A stretch of 64,000 nt of DNA from Chaetoderma sp. LZ-2023a (taxonomy: Eukaryota; Mollusca; Caudofoveata; Chaetodermatida; Chaetodermatidae), in NCBI GenBank assembly GCA_034401795.1, contig CM067374.1, forward strand, positions 92,899,398-92,963,397, in the 5' to 3' direction. Positions 10,956 to 23,078 of the stretch are shown piece by piece. A program made the translations under genes and the position numbers. How positions within the stretch are numbered: position 1 is the first letter of the stretch; every line of letters begins with the position of its first letter. The notes under the pieces are model-generated. The model saw only the letters and a program-made list of their open reading frames with translations, was not told where the DNA came from and ran no database searches.

Positions 10956-12136
10956 TTCGTCCAGAAAATAAATTTGGATGAGCCGAAGAGCACGCAGCTT
11001 GCCCTTTTCGGACATAACATTAGCACGCGATTTGTCTCTTCCAGTGTTTGCATTTTTGAGCATGCAAAAATGCATACCGATCATCAATTTTAACTATAAC
11101 TTGTCTATTACAATTTGCAACGCCTCAATCCATTACTAGACATCTACATCGGATTAACTCCCTTGACTTAGACATAGTTCAAGGCTGGCTAGAGTCTGGT
11201 CTCTCATATGCAATCCTATTTTAAGGAGCATGATCCTGCTCTGATAGAGAAGAACATTCACGTCTCAAGTTCTGCCATCTTAGACAGCACGTGTCTATTT
11301 ATAAGAGAATGGTTGAATCGTCTTTATCAGCCAAGGAATGCCTAAAACGAAATCATTACTTACTAAGCTAGGGATGTTTGCAAATTATTTTATGTTCATT
11401 ATGCTGTTATACATCTTGAAACTTGTTGTTACCAGTTTTCGTGATTTACCTTTTTTGACCATGTAGGTATTATATAAACTCTTGGAGCATGGACCTTTAC
11501 TTACTATAGCTTTGGTTTATGCTATCATCCCGTTTTATTACTCCTTTTTTAAAAATCTGTTAGCGTTTTAGACATTGGTTCTTTGGCTTTAGGCAGGTTG
11601 TCCATTACAATTTGCAAAGACATAACTATTAAATAGTCATTACTTAGAATGCAGGAAATGGCTTCTCAACGTAACGATCAAGCCAACCTCATGGTCCATA
11701 TTTACCCCTGGGTAGGTTAATGGTAATTCTATGCGAATAAATCATATGGCTACTCAGACTAACTGCCTTGAATAGGGCCGAAATTGCACTATATAAAATT
11801 AAAACTGGTAACAGATTAATTATTTCATGAATATTATTAATTAACAACAGCAAAATTCGTATTTATCAAGATTCCTGGACAAATTAACGGCTCTGAGAAG
11901 CCATTTCGTGCAATCCGAGTGATAATTCTTTACATATCAATAAAATAACCATATGAAATATCGTCATACAAGTCTTTTAAGGGTGAGGCAAGGGGTGTGT
12001 GTGTAGAGTGTGTGTGGTGTGGAGGTGGGGGGGGGGGGGGAGATGAGGCAGAGCATTGCTAGGACACTGACACTGATCAGACCTACAATGTACATTGTCT
12101 ATGAGCATTAAACATTTTCTATCTATCTATCTGTTC
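10956..12136. other. non-coding, no gene seen
   Basis: AT-rich. A G/T-rich patch at about 11990-12045 ends in a run of G, and a short (CTAT)n at 12119-12132 may be a SINE tail. Confidence 0.4.
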
Positions 12137-12250
12137 GAAAACTATACAGGTAAGCCGTTGAATAGTTTGAAACTAATTTGACTGGGCGCTGTTGCAGCAT
12201 GTTTATTAAATAACAAAAACATACAATTCGTACGTGCCGGACTATTAAGC
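12137..12250. mobile_element. family A MITE, central fragment
   Basis: It contains the left half of the central palindrome (GTTTGAAACTAATTTGACTG) followed directly by the TTTATTAAAT...ACATACAATTCGTAC block normally found beyond the second half. The palindrome has lost one arm. Confidence 0.75.
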
Positions 12251-12639
12251 ATTTTTATGGATTTACCACTCTGATTGGCTTGACAAAGCTGGTTTTCCTG
12301 AACGTAGCTTTAGTCACAGGGCTAGTTGGCTACTGTTTAGCCGCGGGGCAGGATCTATCTCCATGCACACGTTCTTCAATCAATAATTGCTGCCAAGTGG
12401 TTTATTCGAATACTGACGTAATTGTCTGCTTTCCATCTCAATTCTCTTCAGTTTTTGTTTGTCTTTTATCACTCAAGGCAAATGTATAGCGTTGGGGGGG
12501 GGAGAGGGGGGGGAATAATTTTATATATAGCCTACTATGATATAGTTGTTACTTTTATTATTATCATCATCATCACCATCATCATCATCATTACCATTGC
12601 CAAGGCACGTGACTTGACTCTGGGGAATAATTTATTATA

Positions 12640-12845
12640 TGGGTGGTGAGAGGCACCTAGGATGGAAGGCAATTATCCAGGTATTTGATCAATAGTCATA
12701 CGGCTGACCTCTGACTATCCTTCGGAAACTTGGGGAATCTCCTTCCTTGTTGCCTCTCCTCACATATGAGCAAACTGGGTAACAGTGTAAAAAATGGGAT
12801 TCTTCGGATGGGACATTAAACAGATGGTCCCGTCCTGTATGGTGT
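12640..12845. repeat. SINE-like repeat
   Basis: The phrase CGGATGGGACATTAAACAG followed by TGGTCCCG is a common SINE body motif in marine invertebrates as I recall it. No intact tRNA-like head is visible. It ends where the DIRS remnant begins. Confidence 0.35.
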
Positions 12846-12849
12846 ACAG

Positions 12850-13600
12850 GCTATCGGGAAAGTGTTTTCGGTTTGAATGGGGTAATAAGTTCCTTCTGTA
12901 CATTGTTTTACCAAACGGCCTATGTTCCGCTCCTCGTATATTTACTTTCTGAAACCTGTGTATGTAGATGTGTGGAAGAATAACAATCAGATTTATTGTG
13001 GGTACTCAGATTACACCTTTCTTATGACTCAGTCATATGAGTCCTGTCTGGCATTACTCACATGGGTGGTTCTCAGTTTAAGCTTTGTAATGTGATAGCA
13101 AAAGAAATGTGGATTTTGATGTAAAGAAAGATTTGACTTGCGACAGATCACATGTCTGGTCAACTAAACAGTTAGCAGAATCTAAATCAAGAATCTTCGC
13201 TGAAAAACTGAATGGAAATTTAATGAAAATTTATTTTAAAATATTGTTTCTCAATTTGCAGTACCAAGTATTAACTTATTTGTAACCCGACTAAATTCTC
13301 AAGTAAAACAATATGTGTCGTGGTTACCAAATCCTGAATATTGCTGGGTAGATGTATTTCCAAAAGATTTGTGTAATTTTGCCTTTGTTTAGTATTTTAA
13401 GTCGAGTATCAATGAAATTCCATTTGGAAAGAGCAATATGTATTGTGATAGTACCAAACTGGCCAACACAACCTTGGTGCCCGCTGCTGATGACGATGTT
13501 GTTAGGACAACCACTTAACCTGAAGTGGGAGGACAAGCTAATTTATCTAGCTCAAATGAAATGTGTTCGCTATGTTCGTGGAACATGCTAGTAGTTAAGG
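12850..13600 (+). pseudogene. DIRS-type retroelement, reverse transcriptase/RNase H remnant
   Basis: Several broken frames read in order a reverse-transcriptase block (VLPNGLCSAPRIFT), a connection with SKSRIFAEKLNGN, then INLFVTRLNSQVKQYVSW and VPNWPTQPWCPLL. That order and wording are characteristic of the RT/RNase H of DIRS elements. The N-terminal third is absent and there are many stops and shifts. The tyrosine recombinase follows immediately, as expected for this order. Confidence 0.75.
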
Positions 13601-13609
13601 GATTTTCAG

Positions 13610-14380
13610 ACAAAACTATATCTACGGGGTGAGAAACAAAATGTAGACATATTTACTAAAGATTTGAGCCATTATCTCGGGTATTTGACCTCTTTATTTG
13701 AAAAGGGTTTAGCTTATACAGTGCAGTTAACACTGCAAAGAGTGCCCGTCACCGTTTCCTGGCATTCTGTCTTCAGAATACACATAGGTTCACATCCATT
13801 AGTCACTAGATTTATGAAAAATGTAGCAATTCAGAAGTCATCACAACCAAGATATAGTTCCATGTGAACTGTTACGAATGTATTCGAGGTGTTAAGAAAT
13901 CAGGAGCCAGCAGATCCATTATCACTGTGTGATTTAACGTTGCATACAGTAACGGTACGATCATCAGTATATGTCAGTCAATCCATCTATAAAATTGAAT
14001 TGCCAGATTCTAAAGAGGACAAACACTCTGTGTTTATAACCATTTATCAGTCTATCTAGATAGAACAAATACATTGTGACAATCTACTGAATCGTGTGTC
14101 AGTATTGTGAAACCACATAAGGAAGTCAGCAGAGATACCATTTCTAGATGGATTAAAGTTGCAATGAAACGTGCAGGTTAATATATTTAAAACACATAAT
14201 ACTTGATCTGCAGCAGTTTCTACATCTTATTGGAAAGGTGTTGACATTTTTTGTATATTAGAGAAAGCGGGATGAACAAATGAGGAGACATTTGCCAAAT
14301 ATTATAATAAGGCGTTAGACTCGCCAAAAGAAGATGAATTCGTTAAATCTTTGTGGGAAATTAATAACAAATTTGTGAGA
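13610..14380 (+). pseudogene. DIRS-type tyrosine recombinase remnant
   Basis: The recombinase replaces the integrase used by LTR elements and inserts circular DNA. Readable pieces in order are LGYLTSLFEKGLAYT (N-terminal SAM-like domain), HPLVTRFMKNV, PADPLSLCDLTLHTV, VKPHKEVSRDTISRW, then YWKGVDIFCILEKAG and ETFAKYYNK. The last holds the presumed catalytic Tyr. Stops and shifts separate the pieces. The arrangement after RT/RNase H on the same strand supports one decayed DIRS element. Confidence 0.78.
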
Positions 14381-14830
14381 TGATAGACTACAACAATATG
14401 TGGATGAGTTGAATACTTCTATAGACATTGAGTTCAGATAGCGATAGTTGGCCTGCCAGCGTAGATTGTTAAGAGCATCCACAACTTTTATATCTCATGG
14501 AATTCTTAGCGGACAGGGTGGCATGTGTGTAGAATTTAATGGCTAAATGAAGGTTCTGACCTGACGATTGACAAGAATTCTACTCAGCTGGACGCAGGAA
14601 TCACATTCCAAACAGTATGGGTATATTAATCCCTCCCACCTACTGTTGTTTGTGGATGGACTTAACTGGCTTCCGAGACTGACTTATTTGGTAACCACAC
14701 ATCATCTCACGTAATTCCTGCTTCCAGTGACAGCTGAGTAGAATTCCGGTCAACTGTCAGGTAAGAACCTTCGTTTAACCATTGAATTATGGCTGCTAGC
14801 TGAGCAGTCAATAATGCTATGGTTCCTGCT
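14381..14830 (+). mobile_element. probable 3' non-coding end of the DIRS element
   Basis: Sequence including GGTAAGAACCTTCG and CATTGAATTATGGCT follows the recombinase and looks like DIRS 3' sequence from memory. The exact boundary is not visible. Confidence 0.35.
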
Positions 14831-15099
14831 TGATCGTGAATCTCAACCTAGTTACCATTCCATATCAAATCTATTTTTATTTAGATGTGCACGATAGTAT
14901 TTACAATTCATAGTACTGGTGTGATGGGCCTATGGTAGAGGAAAATAGATTTATAAACTTAAATATTTAAAATTTTTGATATTGTTTATGATATTATTAT
15001 ACCATGTCACCGTGATAGATCGTATTATTATGGCAATCTCCATATTCAACCTATATGGATTATTAGAACAGTGCAGTAAGTGCTTAGAGTTTATCGCCG

Positions 15100-15172
15100 T
15101 GCTCTTTGTCTCGAGCCTATACATGATTTAAAAAGCTATCCTTTGTCTCGAGCCTATACATGATTTAAAAAG
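15100..15172. repeat. short tandem duplication (~40 bp)
   Basis: CTTTGTCTCGAGCCTATACA followed by TGATTTAAAAAGCTATC occurs twice in succession. Confidence 0.85.
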
Positions 15173-15308
15173 CTATCAATATGACTGATAAGCCCGGTAT
15201 AGCAACTGAAGCAGTGTTCTTCTATATCATCGACTGGAAGTAGGCTTGGTATTATTGCGGGTTAAATATAATGGAGGGATTATTTTCTAGCTATGCTCTC
15301 ACATTTTC

Positions 15309-15405
15309 TATGGCAGCAACAGATCCCAGTCAAAATAATTTCAAAATATTCCACAGAATGTACATCAAATTGTAAATTCATCAAACATACAATTCGTACA
15401 ATAGT
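15309..15405. mobile_element. family A MITE, central fragment
   Basis: It reads TATGGCAGCAACAG, then CAGTCAAAATAATTTCAAAA, then ACATACAATTCGTAC. This is half of the palindrome and the start of the adjoining arm. Confidence 0.7.
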
Positions 15406-15936
15406 GACCGACAGTAGTAAAAGGGAGAGAGATAGTCTTTTCATTGGTCCTCCCAAGTCATGTGGTTAAAAATAGGTGTTGCCTAATTGACCATATATGG
15501 AGTGGCCAGAAGGGCAGTGACGGAATAAGGATCAACTAAGTAAGTAGAGGGGGGTACCAGTGGGCACCACAATTACTAGGAGAACTCGCATAGGTCCTTC
15601 CCCCGAATTTTTTTATGTGGATGCTCTCAGATGGCCATCTACATGTTCAGATGTAATTTATCAAATATATGGATACCAACAAACTCAAACTGAGGTTATA
15701 CAGTACAACTTAATTAAGTTGAAAATTTAGTAAAAGAAAATTTACAAGGACCTTTACATATTGCAGATTTTTAACTCATATATGGGCACTTGATTACTAC
15801 ATAGTAGAATTTTATATTCAACATTATCTGATGTGACTTGCATTGGCCTTTACTCTATTTCAACTACTAATATCAATAACGCAATTGCTTTCTGTGAACA
15901 TAAACCAATTAATTATTAGAAGCTCATCTATTAAAT

Positions 15937-15937
<1 letters not shown>

Positions 15938-16008
<71 letters not shown>

Positions 16009-16061
16009 GGAGAGGGAAAAGGGAGGGAGGGAGGGAGGGGGGAGGGAGGGGGAGAGGGAGG

Positions 16062-16143
<82 letters not shown>
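15938..16143. repeat. (GA)n microsatellite with GGGA core
   Basis: Nearly pure purine tract of about 200 bp on the + strand. Long frames across it (Glu-Arg or Ser-Leu repeats) are artefacts. Confidence 0.97.
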
Positions 16144-16146
<3 letters not shown>

Positions 16147-16440
16147 TAGGAAATACATATACAAATGTCAGCTGATATGCGGACACTACGTAGTAATAGT
16201 ATACAGAGAAAATGATGTTTTATCAGGACCTACATATTAGTGATATAGCCACCATAGTCCACCCATCCACACCTACATATATGTTACAGGCATGTACAGG
16301 TCGGATGGTAGGTGCCCCATGGTTGTGTCAGTGATGTATTGGATTGTATTGGTTTATTCAAGTTAGGATTGTGTTGGAATGTACGAGTCAGGCGATAGTC
16401 TCGATATTTGTGAATAGTCTGTCACTCTAATCATTCTACA

Positions 16441-16695
16441 GAGGCGCGGTGGCTGAGTGACTTGAGCTTGTAACTCTAGGTTCGCAAGTTCTCTTCCCTG
16501 TCGATCCGCCGCGTTGTGTCCTTGAGCAAGTCACGTTGCTCCAGTCTACCTAGCTGTAAATAGGCATCTGAGATGTCACTCTCTGTGCGCCGTATTAGAC
16601 TGTCTAATGAACAGTGCATGCAATCAATGGCGTTCAGAGCAATATAAATGCACTATCTATCTATCATCTATCTATCTATCTATCTATCTATCTAT
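16441..16695 (+). repeat. tRNA-derived SINE with (CTAT)n tail
   Basis: The head has an A-box-like GGTGGCTGAGTGAC and a B-box-like GGTTCGCAAGTTC at the usual spacing. A conserved-looking body follows (TGTCCTTGAGCAAGTCAC, then TGCTCCAGTCTACC and CTGTAAATAGG), and the element ends in ATAAATGCACTATCTATC repeats. This is the standard layout of a tRNA SINE mobilised by a LINE. Confidence 0.82.
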
Positions 16696-16849
16696 GGTCA
16701 GTGCTCACATCATGCAGTCAATTACGTTCACTCAAAATTTCAAATAAATGTATGTTATATATTTATGTGACGGCCGCTCTAGCTCGCTTTTTGTTAGAAT
16801 AAACATAGTCCTCTATTTAAATTGGACTCAGCTGTCAATAAAAAGTAAT

Positions 16850-17240
16850 ATTGTTTATGGGCTATCGCGATAGATGCATGATCTGATTGGCTGAAGTGAT
16901 AGACACAGAATCATTGATTATGAGATATAGCGATAGACGCATGTAAATTACAGCCAGCTGTTGCCCAATATTGATTATGCCCCACAGAGATAGACACGTG
17001 ATCTGATTGGCTGACGCAATAGACATGCATAAATTTTGGCCCGCTATTACAAGAATATTTATTATCCCCTATGGTGATAGACACATGCTCTTATTGGCTG
17101 TATCAATAGACGCACATAAATGGCTGTAACGATAGACGCACATAAATTATAGCCAGGTGTTACAGGAATAATGATTAAGCCATATAGTGATAGATGCACG
17201 ATCTCATTGGGTGAAGACACATGATTTGATTGGTAATTTC
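16850..17240. repeat. imperfect ~90-118-bp tandem repeat
   Basis: Units share TTGATTATG, a GCGATAGAC(A/G)CATG-like block, ATCTGATTGGCTGA and ACATAAATTATAGCC. Unit starts are near 16850, 16968, 17055 and 17166, with one partial unit at 16913. Confidence 0.75.
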
Positions 17241-19883
17241 TACTTTCAATGCAAATTCAAAACTTATAAAAGATTGCTGATTCGACTACAAACATGATCG
17301 ATTCCTATTTTGTTGAAAGAATTAATACTGTATATGTTATTGGTTGCTGTGTACTATGATGCGTGAGATCACAGTATATGTATATGCTAACTAGGCTGTG
17401 AATGGTTACCCGTGAGAATATAATAATATGGTCTGTCTAATTGGCACAAGTCCACCCTCGCTATGTAACTGTAATGAAGTGTTGATCGATCTAGTATTCT
17501 TGAAGTCAATGTTTACACAATAGACAAGGCGTCAATATTACTTGAAATAAACACAGCACATTCTTTTCATTGATCTCATTCCTTATGACGGGAAAATAGT
17601 TCCTCTTGATTTTTAACATATTAATGAATTTAATTGTATAATTATTACACTTTGTAGTATAATAATTACTTTAGAATTTTTATTTTTGTTTGAGTTTTAT
17701 AAAAAATTTAATAAAATTTTCGCATAACAGGGCTGTCACCATATTTAGGCATCATATGAACGTCAGCAGATATATACATCAAATCGTGTGCCCACTCATC
17801 AATCATGTGACTGTGTTTTGGTGGGAAGCTCGCCAATGCCCACTCATCAGTCTGAATCAGCCAACAACCACTTATCTCTAGAGTCCTCATTATGTAAAAA
17901 CATTATTTTTCCAATGTGATATAGTGTGCCTGTGTCGTCTCGTCTTCGTCATTGTCTCAATGCAGTTACCATCACCTTTCACTGACTGATTTCATTCAGC
18001 CAGCGTTGTTGTCCCTAGACTGGAAACTAAGCTAGATGGAACCTGGCTCATAGCTTGTGTATATAACAGTCTGTTTCTCTATTCATAATTGTATCATACG
18101 GAACACCTTTCGACGACACCAGTTTCACGGACATACATTTCACCTTATGTCGGCTCTAATCTACTGAAGAGTTCAAATATTTATCATAGCCTATCGTCAT
18201 TTATTTCGTTGACGATTCTTTCTCATTGATGTGTTCGAACATTCGGCATAGACTGTTATATTTATGACGGCTCTAATTTTACTGAAGATATCATACTTCT
18301 ATCGTCGTTTGTCAGTCTTGCAACGTTTTCAAATTTCTGAAAGGTTCAGACTTTAATAGGGATTGCTATCATCTTTTCGATCCTTTGTCACCTTTTGGCC
18401 TCAGTCTTCTGAATTGGTAGCTTCATAGCCAAGGTCCATGCGCGTCACTTTGATCTCCTCGGCATTCTAGAGGTTGTTACTTCATATTCCCGATTTACAG
18501 AACATTCTTCTTCTGGTTCATTCGATTTATTCTTCTTCAGAGTTGGTAACCTAGGCTGGAGTTTTTTACTTATATATTTTCACTTCGGTGCCACAGTAGA
18601 CTGGATCTCCTTTATCTGTTCGTTTCTCTAGCAGGACCAGACTTCTGTGTTCGGCATCATTAAGATATGTAACTTTTAACTGTGTGATTTCTTCGACCAG
18701 TTTATCAGATTTACCTTATAGCCTACCTCCACCCATCCAGTATACTTCAGAGACTGCCCAAATTTTTTACATGTGCGACTAAATCGGGAAATATTCCATA
18801 TATAAAATTTCATTCGTATTCCTGAAATTTTCAATTTAGGTCTATTGGATTTCACATTTTTTTGCAATTACATATTTTACTAAATTCATACACTTCTCGA
18901 TTATCGTTGGTAGGCATCAGGTACGCTTATTTAACTTTCTAGTTTTAGGGCCTGAGTCGCTAATCAAACAATGCCTAACGAAAGTTCGGGATTGGTGGAG
19001 TAGTTTATTAGTCTCTTGAGCTACCTGATATAATTTTATTATTGTTATCACAAACATTTGTTATCGTTTAGCGGTCAACTTATTACTAGTTTTCTCTTAC
19101 ACCACTCGTTATGGTATAAGTCTGGTTGGTATCAGCTGAATTTACTCAACCAGTTGTTTGCTAGTTTCACTATCTGCACCTTGTGGTGCATAATTCTTGA
19201 ATTAAAATATGTCTTAAAATTAATTATAAATTAAGTAAGCTATTTGCTGAATGACTGTTTAATTAATTAACCTTTGATGAAAATTAAGGATTGATTGATT
19301 AAATTTCCCATCCTAAAATTGTCATAATTTAATTTTTTTGTTGCTTATTAATTTATTAATTTATTTAGCTGCTCTGTTAGTACCTATAGTACAGCACCTG
19401 TATGTAAACTTCGGCGCTTACACCATTCGCTAGTCCGTAGACTTAATTTACTGTTCATTTCATTCTATAGCACTTTGTTATTCACTTCAACTAATCCATC
19501 ATCGGATTCATCCTTTTGCACCGTATACTAGATTAACTCCTTCCCTGTTTCCATAGTTTCGTTTACAGGCCTTCTCTATCACATGTAGATCAATCATTGA
19601 GTAGTATGACTGTTCATTCTCGGATAGTCTGATTTTCTGTTCCTGTTAAAGAAGTTTAAATAGTTCCTATCTTTTGAAAATAGGGTCATGGCTGTTGACC
19701 GTAATTACTAGAATATGATTGGTCATACACTTTCCAGGCCATGACATTGAAATGACCTTTGGTCCAATTCTGTCATGTTAGACCTAGTTGACTCAACATT
19801 ACTGCGGAGGTACCTGTTGATTTAGGTTGTGGTCATTGTATGTGAGTAATGAAAATTAGAGGAGAACACGTAGATATTCATCA
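17241..19883. other. 2.6 kb non-coding, no gene seen
   Basis: AT-rich. Frames are short and featureless, and no repeat stood out. Confidence 0.45.
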
Positions 19884-19884
19884 A

Positions 19885-20292
19885 TTCACCTTTCCAGAGT
19901 ACCCGCCCATCATATGACGTCATAATGAACTGCGTGATGTGTACAATGACATCATAATGAATGACGTCATGAATGACGTCGATAAGTACGTCACGAAGGC
20001 ATATTTGAAGACGGTCTATGCGTTGTTATGCAAATTGTTTGCTTTTACTATTTAATAAATTAAATAAATATTCTGTTGAATATTTTGAAACTAATTTGAC
20101 TGGGCGCTGTTGCTGCCATAGGTAGCAACAGCACCCAGTCAAATTAGTTTTAAAATATTCAACAGCTTCCCTGTATAATGTTCAGGAAATTGATAGCTAG
20201 GGTGTTTGGGGATCGATCAATCCCAACACGGCGAGGTGTGGGTGGAGCTTAGCTAGTGATGGGCGGGGCATAGCTAAAATGAAAAGGTCCAT
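19885..20292. mobile_element. family A MITE, full-length copy
   Basis: From left to right: a decayed TIR (CACCTTTCCAG), a CRE arm with several TGACGTCA or near matches, the central palindrome around GCTGCCATAGGTAGCAACAGC, then the GATCGATCAATCCCAACACG arm and the TIR AAAAGGTCCAT. Confidence 0.9.
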
Positions 20293-20660
20293 TCAGTGCT
20301 ACTGATGGCTACCCTACTAAGTGAGTATTATATTTCAACTCACATTTTTAGAAAGTTTTTGTGAACTGATTTCAGTCATTAAAGATATTTTCCTGCATGC
20401 ACGCCAAGCCAACTCTAGTAAAGTGCTATGTTCAGGTGAACTGGAGCTTAGTTGCAAAGTCAGTATCGCTAGGCAATATTAATGTGTTGACCTGCATAGA
20501 TGCTGCTGAACGAGATCCTTGACAGACCAAGTCAACATATTATGATCTTTTCTGACAGTAAAGGAAAATATCCATGAAATTCAGGTTCAGTTGGATTATA
20601 AACATCAATATGCCTCAGAATATATTGGACAACAAAGTGGAACAACTCTCCATCAGATGC

Positions 20661-20830
20661 GCAGTTGCCAGGTGGTTAAGGAGTCTAACTCGATTTCCAG
20701 CTAGCCACGCTGTGTCCTTGCACAAGGTGTTTCACTCTGCATTGTTCCAGTTCGCCTGTCTGTAAAATAGTTGCAGACATACATACTTTATGAAATGATT
20801 GGGGTATCATTTGAATTTTACATTTAAATG
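20661..20830 (+). repeat. tRNA-derived SINE, diverged
   Basis: The body (TGTGTCCTTGCACAAGG, CATTGTTCCAGTTCGCC, CTGTAAAATAG) matches the SINE at 16441 piece by piece. The head GGTGGTTAAGGAGTCTAAC is A-box-like. Confidence 0.65.
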
Positions 20831-21214
20831 TGTTAATGAAAATGACACACAGACCTATAGAATTACTAACTATGTGCTGTGAACATGTCAAGAGGAACAA
20901 ACTGTGGGTAAAAGTTACCCAGTGATGAAATCGTTTACATCGCTCAAGTCTGCATAATCTAAATTATTGCTATAACCTGCATAATAAATTTATTCACGCA
21001 ATAATGGTGATCAATCACTCTGGATTGCCTTATGTCTGTGGTCATTGGGGTATATTTTACCGCATCCAAGGATTAAACGAGGAGCTTAAACGAGAGAATT
21101 TGTTCGCTGATTTTTCCTCTGTGTAATATATGATATAATAACTACATCGTTGAATGCTATTTAGTTATACTGCGAGAAGAAGCGAGGAGAGAGTGACATA
21201 ATGGTAGCTATATA

Positions 21215-22080
21215 TAAACCTGATGGAACTGTTCGAGAAATAATCTTATTCTTTATGAAAAATCTACCGGAAATTGTATCTCCTCATTAACAGCTTGACG
21301 GATTTCAACAAAATATGGCCGGACGGATCCCGTCGCGGTATGCATTAGAACGCCTATTTAAAATTTAGATTTTTTGAACTTTTAGGTGAAAATCTCACGC
21401 TACAGATCATCTATTCAGAATCTTGATTGGTCTGGCTTTTAGGCGAAAATCTGAGTCTTTATGAAAAATTGACCAGAAATTGTCAAAATGCATCCCTCCT
21501 TGGCTGCCTGATGGATTTCAAACAAATTTAGCCAGAAAAAACATATAGTGGTAGGCTACAGAACGTCTCTTCAGAATTCTGATTGGTCGAGTTTTTGGGT
21601 GAAAGTCTTTGGGTTTTTTATGTGCAATTGACCGGAAATTGTCAGAATGAATCTCATCAACTGCTTGATGTATTTCAACCAATTCCCAAAATACATTTCC
21701 TCCTTAATCGCTTGGTGGATTTCTCCTAAATTGGTTAGAAGAACCCTAGTATGCTCCAGAACTTGTATCCAAAACTTTGATTAGTCAGTTGTTTTTTTGG
21801 TAAAAAATCATAAATTTTATAATAGATTTTCCGGAAATTGTCAAATTGTATCTCCTCCGTAGCCATTTGGGAGATTTCATATGAATTTGCCAATATCGAA
21901 GGACCCTGTGATGGTACGCTCCAGAACTTCCATTCACAATTTTGATTGGGCAGTCTTTTAAATGAAAATATTTTTATGAATTATTTATCGGAAATTGTCA
22001 ACATACTGACGTCTTCCATCATAAGAAGTATTTCAAATCCTAACGTTCCAGATGAGCGAAAGGCCGTTAGGCCTCTTGTT
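21215..22080. repeat. diverged tandem repeat, 'gattggtc' family
   Basis: About five units share CCGGAAATTGTC, CTCCTTAACTGCTTG, GATTTCAAACAAATTTGGCC and CAGAATTTTGATTGGTC in the same order. The CCGGAAATTG landmark recurs at about 21268, 21470, 21629, 21832 and 21990. A related block is at 29960-30600. Confidence 0.75.
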
Positions 22081-22396
22081 TTAAGTCTACTATGCTATTG
22101 AGGAAAACTTCCCCAGTTTTACCCAAATAGTAAGGGTTGGCACCTCTGTATAATGTTCTGTGAGGCCATTTGCTGCACTTTGGGGGTTAATATTAAAACA
22201 TTTCACTGACACATTTAAAAACTTATTTTGAATAAAGCGTTTAATTGAACAATCAATTATTTTAATTAGCCTATTTTGACCTATTAAGAAATACAGATTT
22301 GCCAAATGTAGGCTTCGAAAGAAACTCGCATGTACAACATTTCAACACACGGAACCAAATGCAACATATTCTTTACGATGTAATGTAAGACATATT

Positions 22397-22494
22397 CTGT
22401 TGAATATTTTGAAACCATCTTGATAGGAATCTTATTACCTAAGGGGTAAGGCAACAACACATTCCAATCGAATTGGTTTTAAAATATTCAACAG
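22397..22494. mobile_element. short palindromic MITE, family A-related
   Basis: It begins CTGTTGAATATTTTGAAACC and ends with its inverse around a different centre. The flank TTCTTTACGATGTAA also precedes the copy at 46423, so these two form their own subfamily. Confidence 0.7.
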
Positions 22495-22499
22495 CTTTT

Positions 22500-23078
22500 G
22501 AACTTGAGGAACTTAGAAATATATATTATAATTTGGGGTGGGGTGGGGGTGGGGTGGGGCGATTACTTTGATTTACGTTCGATTTTAATTTTATAATCAT
22601 GAGGAAGTACATGTAATGGAAGTACCATAATGAAACTAGCTAGAGTTGAGACTATGCACAGAAAAGTACTTTCTGTTTTGCTTTAGTTCCTGATCTAGAG
22701 TTCTTTAGTACAAACTTGATCTAGTTTATGTAATCGATTCCATTTAATATATTTACTGTCTTTGAAAATCACTGCACCTAGAAATTTTTTAATATTATTG
22801 TTATCCTAGGATATTTGTTTGGCGATATGAATATTGTTGTCAGTGGACATTTTGTGTTTCCAGATGGCAACCAACTTTTTCACATCCTAAGTCCATTCCT
22901 AACTGTCATAGACCATAGACTAGGAACTGAAGCAAAAATGAGGGTACATTTCAGTGCATACTTAATCATAGCTAGCCCTAAGCTAAATCAATATTCGACA
23001 GAATCTACTGAGGGTACATGCATGCCTTGTCTCCGCATGACACGTGTGTTCAATCAATCCAGAATATTTTGACAACAA
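22500..23078. other. no gene seen; 3' flank of the hAT pseudogene
   Basis: Contains a G-rich patch at about 22537-22560. I looked for the second hAT terminus here and did not find it. Confidence 0.35.

Noticed and set aside
12280-12489. 69-residue frame with a signal-peptide-like start and several Cys
   Set aside because: No ATG start, no recognisable family and no splice context. It could be a small secreted-protein exon but cannot be supported.
15860-16240. Ser/Leu and Arg/Glu repeat frames
   Set aside because: Caused by the (GA)n microsatellite.
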